Positions 53,010-62,124 of a DNA stretch of 64,000 nucleotides are shown here, piece by piece. A program made the position numbers and the translations under genes. The first letter of the stretch is position 1; every line of letters begins with the position of its first letter. The notes under the pieces were generated by a model. That model made no database searches. It was not told the DNA's origin and saw only the letters and a list, made by a program, of their open reading frames with translations. The DNA comes from Ignavibacteriales bacterium (lineage in GTDB: Bacteria; Bacteroidota; Ignavibacteria; Ignavibacteriales; Ignavibacteriaceae). The stretch lies in assembly GCA_016707285.1 (NCBI GenBank), contig JADJIA010000005.1, positions 62,001 to 126,000 on the forward strand, given 5' to 3'.

Positions 53010-54488
53010 TTGGAAGCAATTGAACTATTAAAATACAACCAGGGTAACCCCTTGTTGTTTAATTCAGTACTGTTCTTTTTTCTATTTACAGTACTTTATA
53101 TTCTATTTACCGCATTCGCAAAAAATATTAAAGCGCGTAATGCCATACTTCTGATTTTTAGTCTCTATTTCTACTATAAAATCTCCGGTGAATATATTGG
53201 ACTGCTTATAGCCGTTGGGTTCATCGATTTTTTTGTTGGGAAGTATCTGGTCAAAGAGACTTCTTTAACCAAAAGAAGAATCCTGTTGGCAATCTCTGTA
53301 ATGGCAAATGTTGGAATACTGATTTATTTTAAATATACCTTTTTTATTGTAAATCAGTTTGGGCTTCAATCTTCTCAGTTTTTTTCTTATTTCACACGAG
53401 AAATCCTCACTCCGGTAGGAATATCATACTACATCTTCAAATCTCTCGGGTATATTTTATCGATTTATCGGGAGGAATTGGAAGAAGCAGAGACTAACAT
53501 TGTTAACTATCTCTTGTATGTTTCATTTTTCCCCACGATTGTCGCCGGGCCAATCACCAAAGCAGCGAATCTGTTACCACAATTCAGATCTGCTACAAAT
53601 ATTACCCGCGAAAATGTCAGTAAGGGGCTTTTCCTGCTCATTACAGGAATTCTCAAAAAGGTATTAATAGCCGATTTTATAGCTTTAAATTTTGTTGACA
53701 GAGTATTTGAGAATCCCGATCTTTTTACTTCTTTTGAGTGTCTGATTGCAGGATATGGTGCCTTTCTTCAGTTATATTTTGATTTTTCGGGATACACAGA
53801 TATTGTTAGAGGAATGGCTTACCTGCTCGGATTTGAGCTTGAGGAAAATTTTAGAAAACCATTCCTTGCAAACTCTGTCAGCGAATTTTGGCGAAGATGG
53901 CATATTACCCTCTACACTTTCCTTAGTGAAAATATTTTCAATCCTCTTAGTTTTTCGCTTCGAAGAATTGGAATCATCGGTATCTATTTCTCCATTCTTG
54001 TTACCTTCCTTATTTCGGGAATTTGGCACGGAGCCAATCTGACATTTGTTGTTTGGGGGCTTATTCACGGGCTTTGTATAGTATTTGATACCATGTTCAG
54101 AAACACTCGAAAAAAGCTTGTTGCCAAAGTAAATGAAAGATATTTTAAATGGTTTGAAATTCTGGTTACTTTTCATGTAATCGCATTTTCTTTCATCATC
54201 TTTAAGGCTCCATCCCTTGAAAGCGCAGAGACCTTTATCTACAAACTTTTTTCCGGGATTAAGATTGTGCACATCGAAAAATGGATGGAATATTACATGA
54301 TACCATTTCTCGTGATGGTAATTGGACTTTTGCTTGCATTCCTCCCCGAGAGATTCTACAAATCACTTTATGTAAAATTTGCAGCCATTCACTGGAGTCT
54401 AAAAGCTTCTGCGTTTGCATTGGTTATTATATTTGTTTACCAGGTTCTTGGAACCTCAACTTTACCTTTCGTTTATATAGAGTTCTAA
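53010..54488 (+). CDS. MBOAT-family membrane O-acyltransferase (AlgI/PatA-like)
   Basis: A 492-residue polytopic membrane protein (about 10-12 helices) of the MBOAT family. Signature residues are FWRRWHITL (about 293-301), the catalytic-histidine motif SGIWHGANLTFVVWG (His340) and a second conserved His near 353 (LIHG). AlgI and PatA move acetyl groups across the membrane to an SGNH partner, which fits the two SGNH genes upstream. The TTG start at 53010 is preceded by GGGGGAACC; the first residues are followed directly by a membrane segment. The substrate polymer is not known. Confidence 0.92.
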   Translation: MEAIELLKYNQGNPLLFNSVLFFFLFTVLYILFTAFAKNIKARNAILLIFSLYFYYKISGEYIGLLIAVGFIDFFVGKYLVKETSLTKRRILLAISVMANVGILIYFKYTFFIVNQFGLQSSQFFSYFTREILTPVGISYYIFKSLGYILSIYREELEEAETNIVNYLLYVSFFPTIVAGPITKAANLLPQFRSATNITRENVSKGLFLLITGILKKVLIADFIALNFVDRVFENPDLFTSFECLIAGYGAFLQLYFDFSGYTDIVRGMAYLLGFELEENFRKPFLANSVSEFWRRWHITLYTFLSENIFNPLSFSLRRIGIIGIYFSILVTFLISGIWHGANLTFVVWGLIHGLCIVFDTMFRNTRKKLVAKVNERYFKWFEILVTFHVIAFSFIIFKAPSLESAETFIYKLFSGIKIVHIEKWMEYYMIPFLVMVIGLLLAFLPERFYKSLYVKFAAIHWSLKASAFALVIIFVYQVLGTSTLPFVYIEF

Positions 54489-54489
54489 A

Positions 54490-55869
54490 ATGAAAAAACT
54501 TTTTACCCTGTTCTTCCTGATTTCTGTCACTTTGTCAGCTCAACTAAATATCGAAAACCTGACAGGTAAGGCATTCGCCAACAATTATGGCTATTATATG
54601 CTCGAAAAAGTTTGTGACCTTGCAGGAGGAAGACTGATGGGGACTCCTCAAAATGAACTTGGATTTGAAATTCTGAAAAAGCAGTTGAGTGACAACGGTC
54701 TTTCTTCTTATTACGAGGAGTTTACCTCTCCAATCTGGTACAGGGGTGACGATAAGGTTTTATTAACAGTTCCTTATAAAAAAGAGTTGAGGGCAACAGC
54801 ACTTGCTTATTCTTCTCCTGCAAAAATTGAGCAGGGGAAAGTGGTTTATGTATTTTCAGGTTATGAAGTGGACTATAGTGGAATTGATGCCAAGGGCAAG
54901 ATAGTTGTAATCAGCCAAACCAGACCTAAAGGTCGTGAAGAATTGTTAAGGGGTGAAGCTATTAAAATTGCTCATAAAATGGGGGCAGTTGCCGCACTCT
55001 TTATTAACGAAGCCAAAGGAGGCAAGGTTCTTTGTGGTGTTGGGAACTTCAAAGGGACTCCACTTCCAATCCCCGCATTTTCGCTGACAAATGAAGAGGG
55101 AAACAAATTAAAAAGACTTCTTGAAAATGGTGATCAAGTATTAATGGATATCAATTCCAACTCTTATGTGAAAACCGGCGTCTCAAAAAATCTTGTTTAT
55201 AAATTTGAAGGAATTAAAAAAGAGAAGATTGTTATCGGTGCCCATTTCGACAGTTGGGACCTGGGTGATGGTGCAATCGACAACGGACATGGAAGTGCTG
55301 TCATTTTTGAAGCAGCTCTTTTGTTAAATAAATTGGGCTGCAAACCGGAGCGAACAATTGAATTTGTGTGGTTTAATGGTGAAGAAACCGGATTATGGGG
55401 ATCAAAAAAATATGTGGAAAAACATAAAAATGATTCAATTTATGCCATGTTTAACCTCGATATGCCGGGAAAGGTGAATGGTTACAATGTGATGGGGTTT
55501 GATCATCTCATACCTGCAATTAAAGAAATTACTTCAAAAAGTGGCTCTTATGACCTGTCGAGTATTATGAGCACTGCCTGGACAAACAGTGACCATATGT
55601 TTTTTATGTTCGAAGGAATTCCTGTACTCACTCCCACAGGAGGAATGACAAAAGAGATGACCGAGCATTATCACGATTTTGGTGACACATTTGACAAGGT
55701 TGACAAAGATTATATCTCTCATGGTGCCATCGCGGTGGCATTTTTGGCGAACGGGCTGTCTCATTCAGACACAGCCTACAAAAGAGCATCACAAGCAGAA
55801 GTAATAAAACTTTTAAAGGACCACAATCTGGAATCCCGGTTGAAAAAACAAGAGGAATATCCGTTTTAG
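54490..55869 (+). CDS. M28-family zinc aminopeptidase with PA domain
   Basis: A 459-residue exported peptidase with a signal peptide ending TLSAQ. A PA-like domain (about residues 100-225) is followed by the M28 fold with cocatalytic zinc ligands: GAHFDSWDLGDGAIDNGHGS (His, then Asp), GEETGLWGS (catalytic Glu), NLDMPG (Asp) and EHYHDFGDT (His). The set is complete. It releases N-terminal amino acids from peptides in the periplasm or outside. It begins one base after the MBOAT stop but is probably functionally unrelated. Confidence 0.92.
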   Translation: MKKLFTLFFLISVTLSAQLNIENLTGKAFANNYGYYMLEKVCDLAGGRLMGTPQNELGFEILKKQLSDNGLSSYYEEFTSPIWYRGDDKVLLTVPYKKELRATALAYSSPAKIEQGKVVYVFSGYEVDYSGIDAKGKIVVISQTRPKGREELLRGEAIKIAHKMGAVAALFINEAKGGKVLCGVGNFKGTPLPIPAFSLTNEEGNKLKRLLENGDQVLMDINSNSYVKTGVSKNLVYKFEGIKKEKIVIGAHFDSWDLGDGAIDNGHGSAVIFEAALLLNKLGCKPERTIEFVWFNGEETGLWGSKKYVEKHKNDSIYAMFNLDMPGKVNGYNVMGFDHLIPAIKEITSKSGSYDLSSIMSTAWTNSDHMFFMFEGIPVLTPTGGMTKEMTEHYHDFGDTFDKVDKDYISHGAIAVAFLANGLSHSDTAYKRASQAEVIKLLKDHNLESRLKKQEEYPF

Positions 55870-55887
55870 GTCTCTGATTAATATGAC

Positions 55888-55918
55888 TTGATAAAGTCAT
55901 TTAAATTGTGTAAATTTG
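55888..55918 (+). promoter_or_regulatory. Bacteroidota-type promoter in front of the greA leader
   Basis: TTG (55888-55890), 20 bases, TAAATTTG (55911-55918) matches the TTTG/TTG-N19-23-TAnnTTTG pattern. Transcripts would begin near 55925, within or at the edge of the hairpin described next. Confidence 0.55.
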
Positions 55919-55921
55919 GGC

Positions 55922-55963
55922 TGCCACACTCTCAAGTTTTTTGAGGGAGTGGCAATTTTTTTT
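55922..55963 (+). terminator. Strong hairpin with T8 between M28 and greA (terminator/attenuator)
   Basis: Thirteen or fourteen base pairs (TGCCACACTCTCAA with TTGAGGGAGTGGCA; one mismatch, one wobble) around GTTTT, followed by eight T. It can terminate the M28 transcript. Because a promoter lies directly upstream and greA starts 25 bp downstream, it may also attenuate greA transcription. Confidence 0.85.
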
Positions 55964-55988
55964 AGTTCACATACAAATTGGGAGTAAT

Positions 55989-56459
55989 ATGCAAGACATT
56001 GTATATTTATCACAAGACAGACTCATTGAGCTCGAGAAAGAGCTTGTTGAAATGAAATCCAGCGGAAGAAAAGAAATAGCCGGAAAAATCGCTGAAGCAC
56101 GCGCTCATGGAGATCTATCTGAAAATGCCGAGTATGATGCAGCAAAAGAAGCCCAGGGGCTTTTTGAGTTGAGGATACACAAATTGGAGTCATTACTCGC
56201 TAAAACAAAAGTTATTGATCCAGCTTCGATGCCGAAGGATAAAGTTCATATCCTTGCAAAAGTCAGAATTAAAAACCTGAAGACCATGAAAGAGATTGTT
56301 TATCAAATAGTTTCTAATGAGGAAGCAAATCTTGAACAAGGAAGGATTTCGATCTCTTCACCTGTTGGTCAAGGCTTATTAAATAAGTCGGTTGGAGAAA
56401 TTGCAGTAGTGAACGCTCCCGCAGGTATCATCAAATTCGAAGTTCTGGAAATCAGTTAA
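55989..56459 (+). CDS. greA: Transcription elongation factor GreA
   Basis: A 156-residue GreA, which binds RNA polymerase and stimulates cleavage of backtracked RNA. The N-terminal coiled coil (about residues 10-80) carries the acidic tip in AHGDLSENAEYDAAKEAQ, and the C-terminal FKBP-like domain ends KFEVLEIS. The ATG at 55989 (ribosome-binding GGAGT) is chosen over an in-frame upstream ATG at 55941, which lies inside the hairpin and gives no homology. It heads a run of closely packed genes (ribD 6 bp later). Confidence 0.95.
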   Translation: MQDIVYLSQDRLIELEKELVEMKSSGRKEIAGKIAEARAHGDLSENAEYDAAKEAQGLFELRIHKLESLLAKTKVIDPASMPKDKVHILAKVRIKNLKTMKEIVYQIVSNEEANLEQGRISISSPVGQGLLNKSVGEIAVVNAPAGIIKFEVLEIS

Positions 56460-56465
56460 CTTGCA

Positions 56466-57566
56466 ATGGAATCCCTCGACGATTATTTTCTCACCCGAAC
56501 ACTAAAACTTGCTCTTAAGGGGAACGGGATGGTAAGTCCCAATCCAATGGTTGGAGCCGTTTTAGTTAAAGAAGGAAAGATTATCAGCGAGGGATTTCAC
56601 TATAAATATGGTGGGGCGCATGCAGAAGTTGTCGCCATAAACAATTCGAGTGAAGATGTGTCGGGAACTGATTTGTATGTAAGTCTTGAACCCTGTTCAC
56701 ATTTTGGGAAAACTCCGCCATGTTCCGATCTGATAATCGACAAAAAAATTAAAAGGGTTGTAATTGGAGCCATTGACCCAAACCCTGTCGTAGCCGGAAA
56801 CGGGGTTAAAAAACTTCTTGATGCTGGTGTTTCAGTTGAAGTCTCCCGTAATAAAAAATACACTGAATTTTATAAAAAATTTGCCACATACATTACTACG
56901 GATTTCCCCTGGATCACAATAAAATCAGCAATTACTCTTGATGGAAATGTTGCTGAGACTTCGGGTTATTCAAAATGGATTACCTCAGAAAAATCCCGCA
57001 AAGTTGTTCAACAACTTAGAAAATATCACGATGCCATCCTTACCACCTCCAAAACAGTGAGATCAGATAATCCACGGCTTACACTTCACAAAGAGAATGA
57101 TTTATCCCCAAAGAGATTTATGCTGTCATCAAAACTCTTTTTTGATGACAAACTCAGCTTTTTCCAAAATACTGATGGAAAATCGATTATCATTACTTCT
57201 GATGACAATACAGAAAATTACGACACTACAAAAAAACTAAAACAAGCAGGGATTCCGGTAATGTCGATTCCAAAAATGGATGGTACTAACCTGCCTGACC
57301 CTGCTGAAGCTTTTAAAATAATCAGAACTGCCGGGATCACCTCTGTTATGGTTGAAGCAGGTGCAGAATTCACATCGATTTTGCTAAACAAACAGCTTTT
57401 TAATGAATTTGTTCTTTTTATTGCTCCCAAATTAATCGGAAGGGGAATTAACTTGTTTTCGGGAATTGAGCAGTATGGACTTGATAAATCCTTATTGTTG
57501 AATCTTCGGCAGGTGAAAAAAACAGACACAGATGCAATTTTATTTTTTGAAAGGATGGTAAACTGA
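56466..57566 (+). CDS. ribD: Riboflavin biosynthesis deaminase/reductase RibD
   Basis: A 366-residue bifunctional enzyme for the second and third steps of riboflavin synthesis. The N-terminal deaminase has the zinc ligands of the cytidine-deaminase fold in HAEVVAINNS and EPCSHFGKTPPCSDLI. The C-terminal reductase (about residues 150-366) has the TIKSAITLDGNVA start and the late MVEAGAEFTS. Complete and of usual length. Its stop overlaps the ribE start by one base. Confidence 0.95.
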   Translation: MESLDDYFLTRTLKLALKGNGMVSPNPMVGAVLVKEGKIISEGFHYKYGGAHAEVVAINNSSEDVSGTDLYVSLEPCSHFGKTPPCSDLIIDKKIKRVVIGAIDPNPVVAGNGVKKLLDAGVSVEVSRNKKYTEFYKKFATYITTDFPWITIKSAITLDGNVAETSGYSKWITSEKSRKVVQQLRKYHDAILTTSKTVRSDNPRLTLHKENDLSPKRFMLSSKLFFDDKLSFFQNTDGKSIIITSDDNTENYDTTKKLKQAGIPVMSIPKMDGTNLPDPAEAFKIIRTAGITSVMVEAGAEFTSILLNKQLFNEFVLFIAPKLIGRGINLFSGIEQYGLDKSLLLNLRQVKKTDTDAILFFERMVN

Positions 57567-58204
57567 TGTTCACAGGCCTTGTTGAAGAAATTGGCACCAT
57601 CACTGCGGTGCACCCGAGAGGTAATGAGATTTCAATAGATGTCGCATGCAGCGTTATTAATTCAGGAATCAAAGAGGGGGATAGCATTAACATCGACGGT
57701 GTCTGTCAAACGGTTGTATCAATCGATAAGGGAAGTCTGCGATTTGATTCGGTTGCCGAAACTTTAAAAAAAACCACATTTAATGGTTTCAAAAGAGGTT
57801 ACCGTGTTAATCTGGAGAGGGCACTTAGAGCTGACTCGAGACTTGGAGGGCATTTTGTACTTGGACATGTTGACACAACCGGTAAAGTTTCAGGCGTGGT
57901 TCAATTGAGTGGCAGTTATGAATTAAAGATTAATTTTGATCCCAAATATGACAAATATGTAATCCCCGTCGGTTCCATTTGCATTAATGGAGTCAGTCTT
58001 ACAGTTGCAGAAAAGGGAAGGGGATGGTTGAAAGTGGCTATTATACCCCACACCTGGGCAAACACCACTCTCGAAGAATTGAAGACAAATTCAGAAGTTA
58101 ATCTTGAATTTGATGTGCTTGGGAAGTATATCCTTAACTATATTGAAGGCACCGGCTACAACGGTATCTCAATGGATAAACTTAAAGACTTCGGGTTTGC
58201 CTGA
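57566..58204 (+). CDS. ribE: Riboflavin synthase alpha chain
   Basis: A 212-residue riboflavin synthase that dismutates two lumazines. It is made of two internal barrel repeats: MFTGLVEEIGTI at the start and LGHVDTTGKV (about residue 98) in the second. DSINIDGVCQTV and GSICINGVSLTV are the paired motifs of the two halves. It follows ribD with a one-base ATG/TGA overlap and overlaps tilS. Confidence 0.95.
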   Translation: MFTGLVEEIGTITAVHPRGNEISIDVACSVINSGIKEGDSINIDGVCQTVVSIDKGSLRFDSVAETLKKTTFNGFKRGYRVNLERALRADSRLGGHFVLGHVDTTGKVSGVVQLSGSYELKINFDPKYDKYVIPVGSICINGVSLTVAEKGRGWLKVAIIPHTWANTTLEELKTNSEVNLEFDVLGKYILNYIEGTGYNGISMDKLKDFGFA

Positions 58205-59567
58205 CAATATTTTCCTCAAATTTAAACAATTTTGTAGATCAGAAGAACTGATTGAAAGGAATGACAAGGTAGTTGTTGCTTTTAGTGGTGGCGCAGATTC
58301 TGTATTCCTTCTTATCCTGGTTCAAAAACTGCAAACTCAATTATCGCTTGAACTTACGGCAGTCCATATAAACCATAATCTACGGGGAGAAGAGTCGGAA
58401 AACGACGAAAAGTTTTGCCGAGAATTTTGTATCGGACATGGGATTCCATTTTTTTCAGAATCTGTTGATGTAAAAAAACTTTCGATTGAAAAAAAGATAT
58501 CCATCGAGATGGCAGCCAGAGAGGCCAGGTATCTTGTCCTCGAAAAGATTAGAGAGAAGCTTGGATATACCAAAATAGCAACTGCCCATAACATGGACGA
58601 CAATGCGGAAACTGTTATCTTAAACCTGATCAAGGGTAAGGGTGTTGAGGCAGTTTCCGGTATCCCGGTGGTACGGGGGAACATTATCAGACCGGTGATT
58701 ACCTTTTCAAAATCTGAAATACTTGGTTACCTCAAAGAACAGAAGATATTTTATCGAATTGACAATTCAAATTTTGATAACAAATTTCAGCGTAACTTTA
58801 TACGCAACAAGGTTTCGCCACTTCTGGAAGAAATTAATCCCGAATTTAGCATGTCAATATTACGCTTTTCTCAGATGCTCAGAGAACTTACGATTTCTGC
58901 AAATGAACCTTCTGTTGATCCGGTTGTGATAAAAGACGGATCAATCGAAATTAATGTTGATCTTGCGAAAAAATTAAACGATTTTCTCCTCTTCAAGGTA
59001 CTCTCTATTAGAATAATTGAACTTTTTAGTTTAAATTTAAAGTTCGAGATTTTTTATAATATAAAAGATCTCCTGGTTAATCAGACAGGGAGAAGAATTG
59101 ATATGGGGGAAGGGGTTACCTGTTTCAGATCACGGAGTGAATTAATAATCTCAAGGGCAGAGAGAATCAATTTACCAGAAATGAAACTAACTGTAAACTC
59201 CAAAACAGTGTTTGGTAAATATGAAATTAGTTGTGAAAAAGTTGATGAGATTAACTGGTTGATTAATGACAACAAACTTGTGGAATATATCGATGGCGAC
59301 GAGTCAGGTCATATTTTTAGCGTAAGAGCCGCCAATAAAGGTGAATGGTTTTTCCCTGTGAATGGAAAAGGCAAGAGAAAACTTTCCGATTATTTTAATG
59401 ATTTAAAAATGGAACCAAACCTTAAATGGGAGCATCCCATACTTTTCGCCGATAACAATGTTGTTTGGGTTTGTGGTTACAGACTTGACAACAGATATAA
59501 GATCAGCGACAAAACAAAAACAATATTTAAATTAGAGATTAAAGAAAATGAACAACATCACTGTTAA
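58197..59567 (+). CDS. tilS: tRNA(Ile)-lysidine synthase
   Basis: A 456-residue ATP-dependent tRNA-modifying enzyme that changes the CAU anticodon C34 to lysidine, making the tRNA read AUA. The PP-loop VVAFSGGADS (near residue 33) and HINHNLRGEESENDEKFC, MDDNAETV and NFIRNKVSPLL follow the family; the C-terminal region (about 370-456) holds the WFFPVNGKGKRKLSDYF domain. The TTG at 58197 gives a normal N-terminal length and an 8-bp overlap with ribE; the longer ATG version (58104) lies mostly inside ribE. The tilS-hpt-ftsH order is common in bacteria. Confidence 0.9.
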   Translation: MPDNIFLKFKQFCRSEELIERNDKVVVAFSGGADSVFLLILVQKLQTQLSLELTAVHINHNLRGEESENDEKFCREFCIGHGIPFFSESVDVKKLSIEKKISIEMAAREARYLVLEKIREKLGYTKIATAHNMDDNAETVILNLIKGKGVEAVSGIPVVRGNIIRPVITFSKSEILGYLKEQKIFYRIDNSNFDNKFQRNFIRNKVSPLLEEINPEFSMSILRFSQMLRELTISANEPSVDPVVIKDGSIEINVDLAKKLNDFLLFKVLSIRIIELFSLNLKFEIFYNIKDLLVNQTGRRIDMGEGVTCFRSRSELIISRAERINLPEMKLTVNSKTVFGKYEISCEKVDEINWLINDNKLVEYIDGDESGHIFSVRAANKGEWFFPVNGKGKRKLSDYFNDLKMEPNLKWEHPILFADNNVVWVCGYRLDNRYKISDKTKTIFKLEIKENEQHHC

Positions 59568-60099
59568 TGGCGAAACTTTTGAGATATTTCTCTCTGAAGA
59601 GGTTATTCAAAAGAGGATAGCAGAGCTTGGCGCACAAATTTCCGAGGATTATAAAGGAAAGGTGCCAATTTTTATCGGTATCCTTAACGGTGCTTTTATG
59701 TTTCTCGCCGATCTTCTCAAAAATTTCTGCGGTGAATGTGAAGTTGACTTCCTGAAGCTTTCAAGTTACCATGAAGCCAAAGTCTCATCCGGGAAGGTTG
59801 ATTTACTTAAAGATATCAATGCCGATTTGAACCAAAGGGATATTATCATTGTTGAAGATATTATAGATTCCGGGCTCTCAGCCGAATTTATCATGGCGCA
59901 TTTGGAAAAACATTCTCCGGCTTCAGTGAGGATTGCATCTTTGCTTCTCAAGCCTAAAAGTGTGAAATACAATATCAGCGTTGATTATGTTGGATTTAAG
60001 ATACCAAACAGTTTTGTTATAGGATACGGACTCGATCTCGTGCAGAAATATCGCAATCTGAGAGCGGTATATTCACTTGTCGAGGAAGAAAGTAAATAA
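59548..60099 (+). CDS. hpt: Hypoxanthine phosphoribosyltransferase
   Basis: A 183-residue purine-salvage enzyme converting hypoxanthine or guanine to IMP or GMP with PRPP. The PRPP-binding loop is IIVEDIIDSG (about residues 104-113). IGILNGAFMFLADLL and VGFKIPNSFVIGYGLD (purine-binding Lys/Phe/Asp) are conserved. It overlaps tilS by 20 bp and precedes ftsH by 15 bp, as in many genomes. Confidence 0.94.
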   Translation: MNNITVNGETFEIFLSEEVIQKRIAELGAQISEDYKGKVPIFIGILNGAFMFLADLLKNFCGECEVDFLKLSSYHEAKVSSGKVDLLKDINADLNQRDIIIVEDIIDSGLSAEFIMAHLEKHSPASVRIASLLLKPKSVKYNISVDYVGFKIPNSFVIGYGLDLVQKYRNLRAVYSLVEEESK

Positions 60100-60114
60100 G
60101 GATAAACGATAAAA

Positions 60115-62124
60115 ATGGATCAAAAAAACGGTAATAAAGGGAATAACAGACCCGAGGACAATTTCGACTGGACCAAGATAATGAAGGTTGTCTTCACCTG
60201 GGGTATTGTAATCATAGCCGCTGTTATTGCCATGCAACTTTTTAGAGGCGAACAAGCCACATACACTGAAATCCCTTATTATGAATATGAAAAACTTCTT
60301 GAAGACAGTCTCATATCTTCTGCTGTTGTAAATATGACTGACTCAAAAGTTCATACACTTCAAGGTGAACTTAGAGAAAAACGAAATGTTACGATTGAAG
60401 GTAAAAAAGTTGAGACTGACAAGATTGCCGTAAACATATCAGAACCTGATATGGAGAACGAAAAGAAGAAATGGGATGCGAAAGGAATCGATCTCACCTA
60501 TAATCAGCAATCGAACAACTTCATGACCCTGTTAATCAGTATGGTTCCCTGGATACTCATAATCGCACTGTGGTTTTTCTTTATGAGAAAAATGCAAGGT
60601 GGTGGTACAGGTGGTCAAAGAGGTATTTTTAATTTTGGTAAAAGCAAAGCCAAATTGATAAACCAGACCAATAACAGAGTGACATTCAAAAATGTTGCCG
60701 GTGCTGATGAAGCCAAAGTTGAACTTCAGGAAGTAATTGAATTTCTTAAAGAACCAAGCAAATTCCAAAAACTTGGTGGTAAAATTCCGAGAGGAGTTCT
60801 TCTTTTGGGACCTCCGGGAACAGGGAAAACACTTCTTGCCAGAGCTGTTGCCGGCGAAGCAGGAGTACCATTTTTCTCAATTTCAGGTGCTGATTTTGTT
60901 GAAATGTTTGTTGGTGTTGGAGCCAGCAGAGTAAGAGACCTGTTTGAGCAGGGTAAAAAAAGTGCACCCTGTATCATATTTATTGATGAGATCGATGCTG
61001 TCGGAAGACATCGTGGTGCTGGTCTCGGTGGCGGACATGATGAACGGGAACAAACTCTTAATCAGTTACTCGTTGAAATGGACGGTTTCGAGCAGAACAG
61101 TGGCGTAATTATTATCGCAGCCACAAACAGACCGGATGTACTTGATCCCGCACTGCTTCGTCCGGGCAGATTTGACAGACAGATTGTTGTTGACAGACCT
61201 GATGTGCAGGGCAGAGAAGGCATTCTTAGAGTGCACACAAAAAATACTCCACTTGCTCCTGATGTTGATCTTAAAACCCTTGCCAAGGGTACACCGGGGC
61301 TCGCGGGCGCAGAGCTTGCCAATCTGGTGAACGAGGCTTCACTGCTTGCGGCAAGAAAAGACAAAACCCAGGTTGACATGGATGACTTTGAAGAAGCCAA
61401 AGACAAGGTTATGATGGGTATGGAGCGTAAGAGTATGATAATCTCTGATGCTGAAAAGAAAACCACATCTTACCATGAAATTGGTCATGTGCTTGTTGCA
61501 AAAATGATACCAGAAGCTGATCCTGTTCACAAAGTTACCATTATTCCGAGAGGAAGAGCACTTGGTGTTACCAGTTACCTTCCTGTGGATGAAAAACACA
61601 CTTATTCCAAATCATACCTCGAAGCGGTGATAACCTATGCACTTGGTGGTAGAGCTGCCGAGAAATTGATCTTCAATCACTATACAACCGGTGCCGGGAA
61701 TGATATCGAAAGAGCTACTAATCTTGCTCGAAAAATGGTGTGTGAATGGGGGATGAGTGAAAAACTTGGTCCTTTAAATTATGGAACCAAACACGAAGAG
61801 ATATTCCTGGGTAAAGAGATTCAACAGCACAGGGATTATAGCGAAAAAACTGCCATTGAGATCGACGAAGAAGTTAAATATATAATAAACTCATGTATGG
61901 TGAGAGCGATCAAAATTCTCGAAGACAACATGGAAATGCTCCACAAACTCTCCGCTGAGCTTTTGGAAAGAGAAATACTTGACTCAGAGGAGATCAACAA
62001 AATTATGCGTGGTGAAGAGCTTCCACCTGTTCCTAAAAACGGGGGCAAGGATGAAATGCCGGAACATGTAAAAGAATTGTTGAAAAAAAGAGAACCTGTC
62101 TCCAACTCTTCGAATGAACAATAG
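60115..62124 (+). CDS. ftsH: ATP-dependent zinc metalloprotease FtsH
   Basis: A 669-residue inner-membrane AAA+ protease. Two helices (about residues 23-43 and 138-160) flank a periplasmic domain. The AAA module (about 190-440) has Walker A GPPGTGKT, FIDEIDAVGR and the SRH region ATNRPDVLDPALLRPGRFD. The zinc motif is HEIGH (about 454-458), where Ile replaces the usual Ala; the third ligand is the Asp of AGNDIERAT. It degrades unstable membrane and cytosolic proteins. The C-terminus overlaps the next gene by 11 bp. Confidence 0.97.
   Translation: MDQKNGNKGNNRPEDNFDWTKIMKVVFTWGIVIIAAVIAMQLFRGEQATYTEIPYYEYEKLLEDSLISSAVVNMTDSKVHTLQGELREKRNVTIEGKKVETDKIAVNISEPDMENEKKKWDAKGIDLTYNQQSNNFMTLLISMVPWILIIALWFFFMRKMQGGGTGGQRGIFNFGKSKAKLINQTNNRVTFKNVAGADEAKVELQEVIEFLKEPSKFQKLGGKIPRGVLLLGPPGTGKTLLARAVAGEAGVPFFSISGADFVEMFVGVGASRVRDLFEQGKKSAPCIIFIDEIDAVGRHRGAGLGGGHDEREQTLNQLLVEMDGFEQNSGVIIIAATNRPDVLDPALLRPGRFDRQIVVDRPDVQGREGILRVHTKNTPLAPDVDLKTLAKGTPGLAGAELANLVNEASLLAARKDKTQVDMDDFEEAKDKVMMGMERKSMIISDAEKKTTSYHEIGHVLVAKMIPEADPVHKVTIIPRGRALGVTSYLPVDEKHTYSKSYLEAVITYALGGRAAEKLIFNHYTTGAGNDIERATNLARKMVCEWGMSEKLGPLNYGTKHEEIFLGKEIQQHRDYSEKTAIEIDEEVKYIINSCMVRAIKILEDNMEMLHKLSAELLEREILDSEEINKIMRGEELPPVPKNGGKDEMPEHVKELLKKREPVSNSSNEQ

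Noticed and set aside
55741..55800. TGTCTCATTCAGACACA resembling the UAS palindrome
   Set aside because: It lies within the M28 coding region with different right-arm symmetry and no sigma-54 element downstream; probably chance.
55941..55988. Extended N-terminus of GreA from an upstream in-frame ATG
   Set aside because: The extra residues come from the hairpin and T-run and are not part of GreA; the ATG at 55989 has a ribosome-binding site.
58104..58196. Longer TilS start
   Set aside because: The added residues are the shifted frame of ribE and precede the normal TilS N-terminus.
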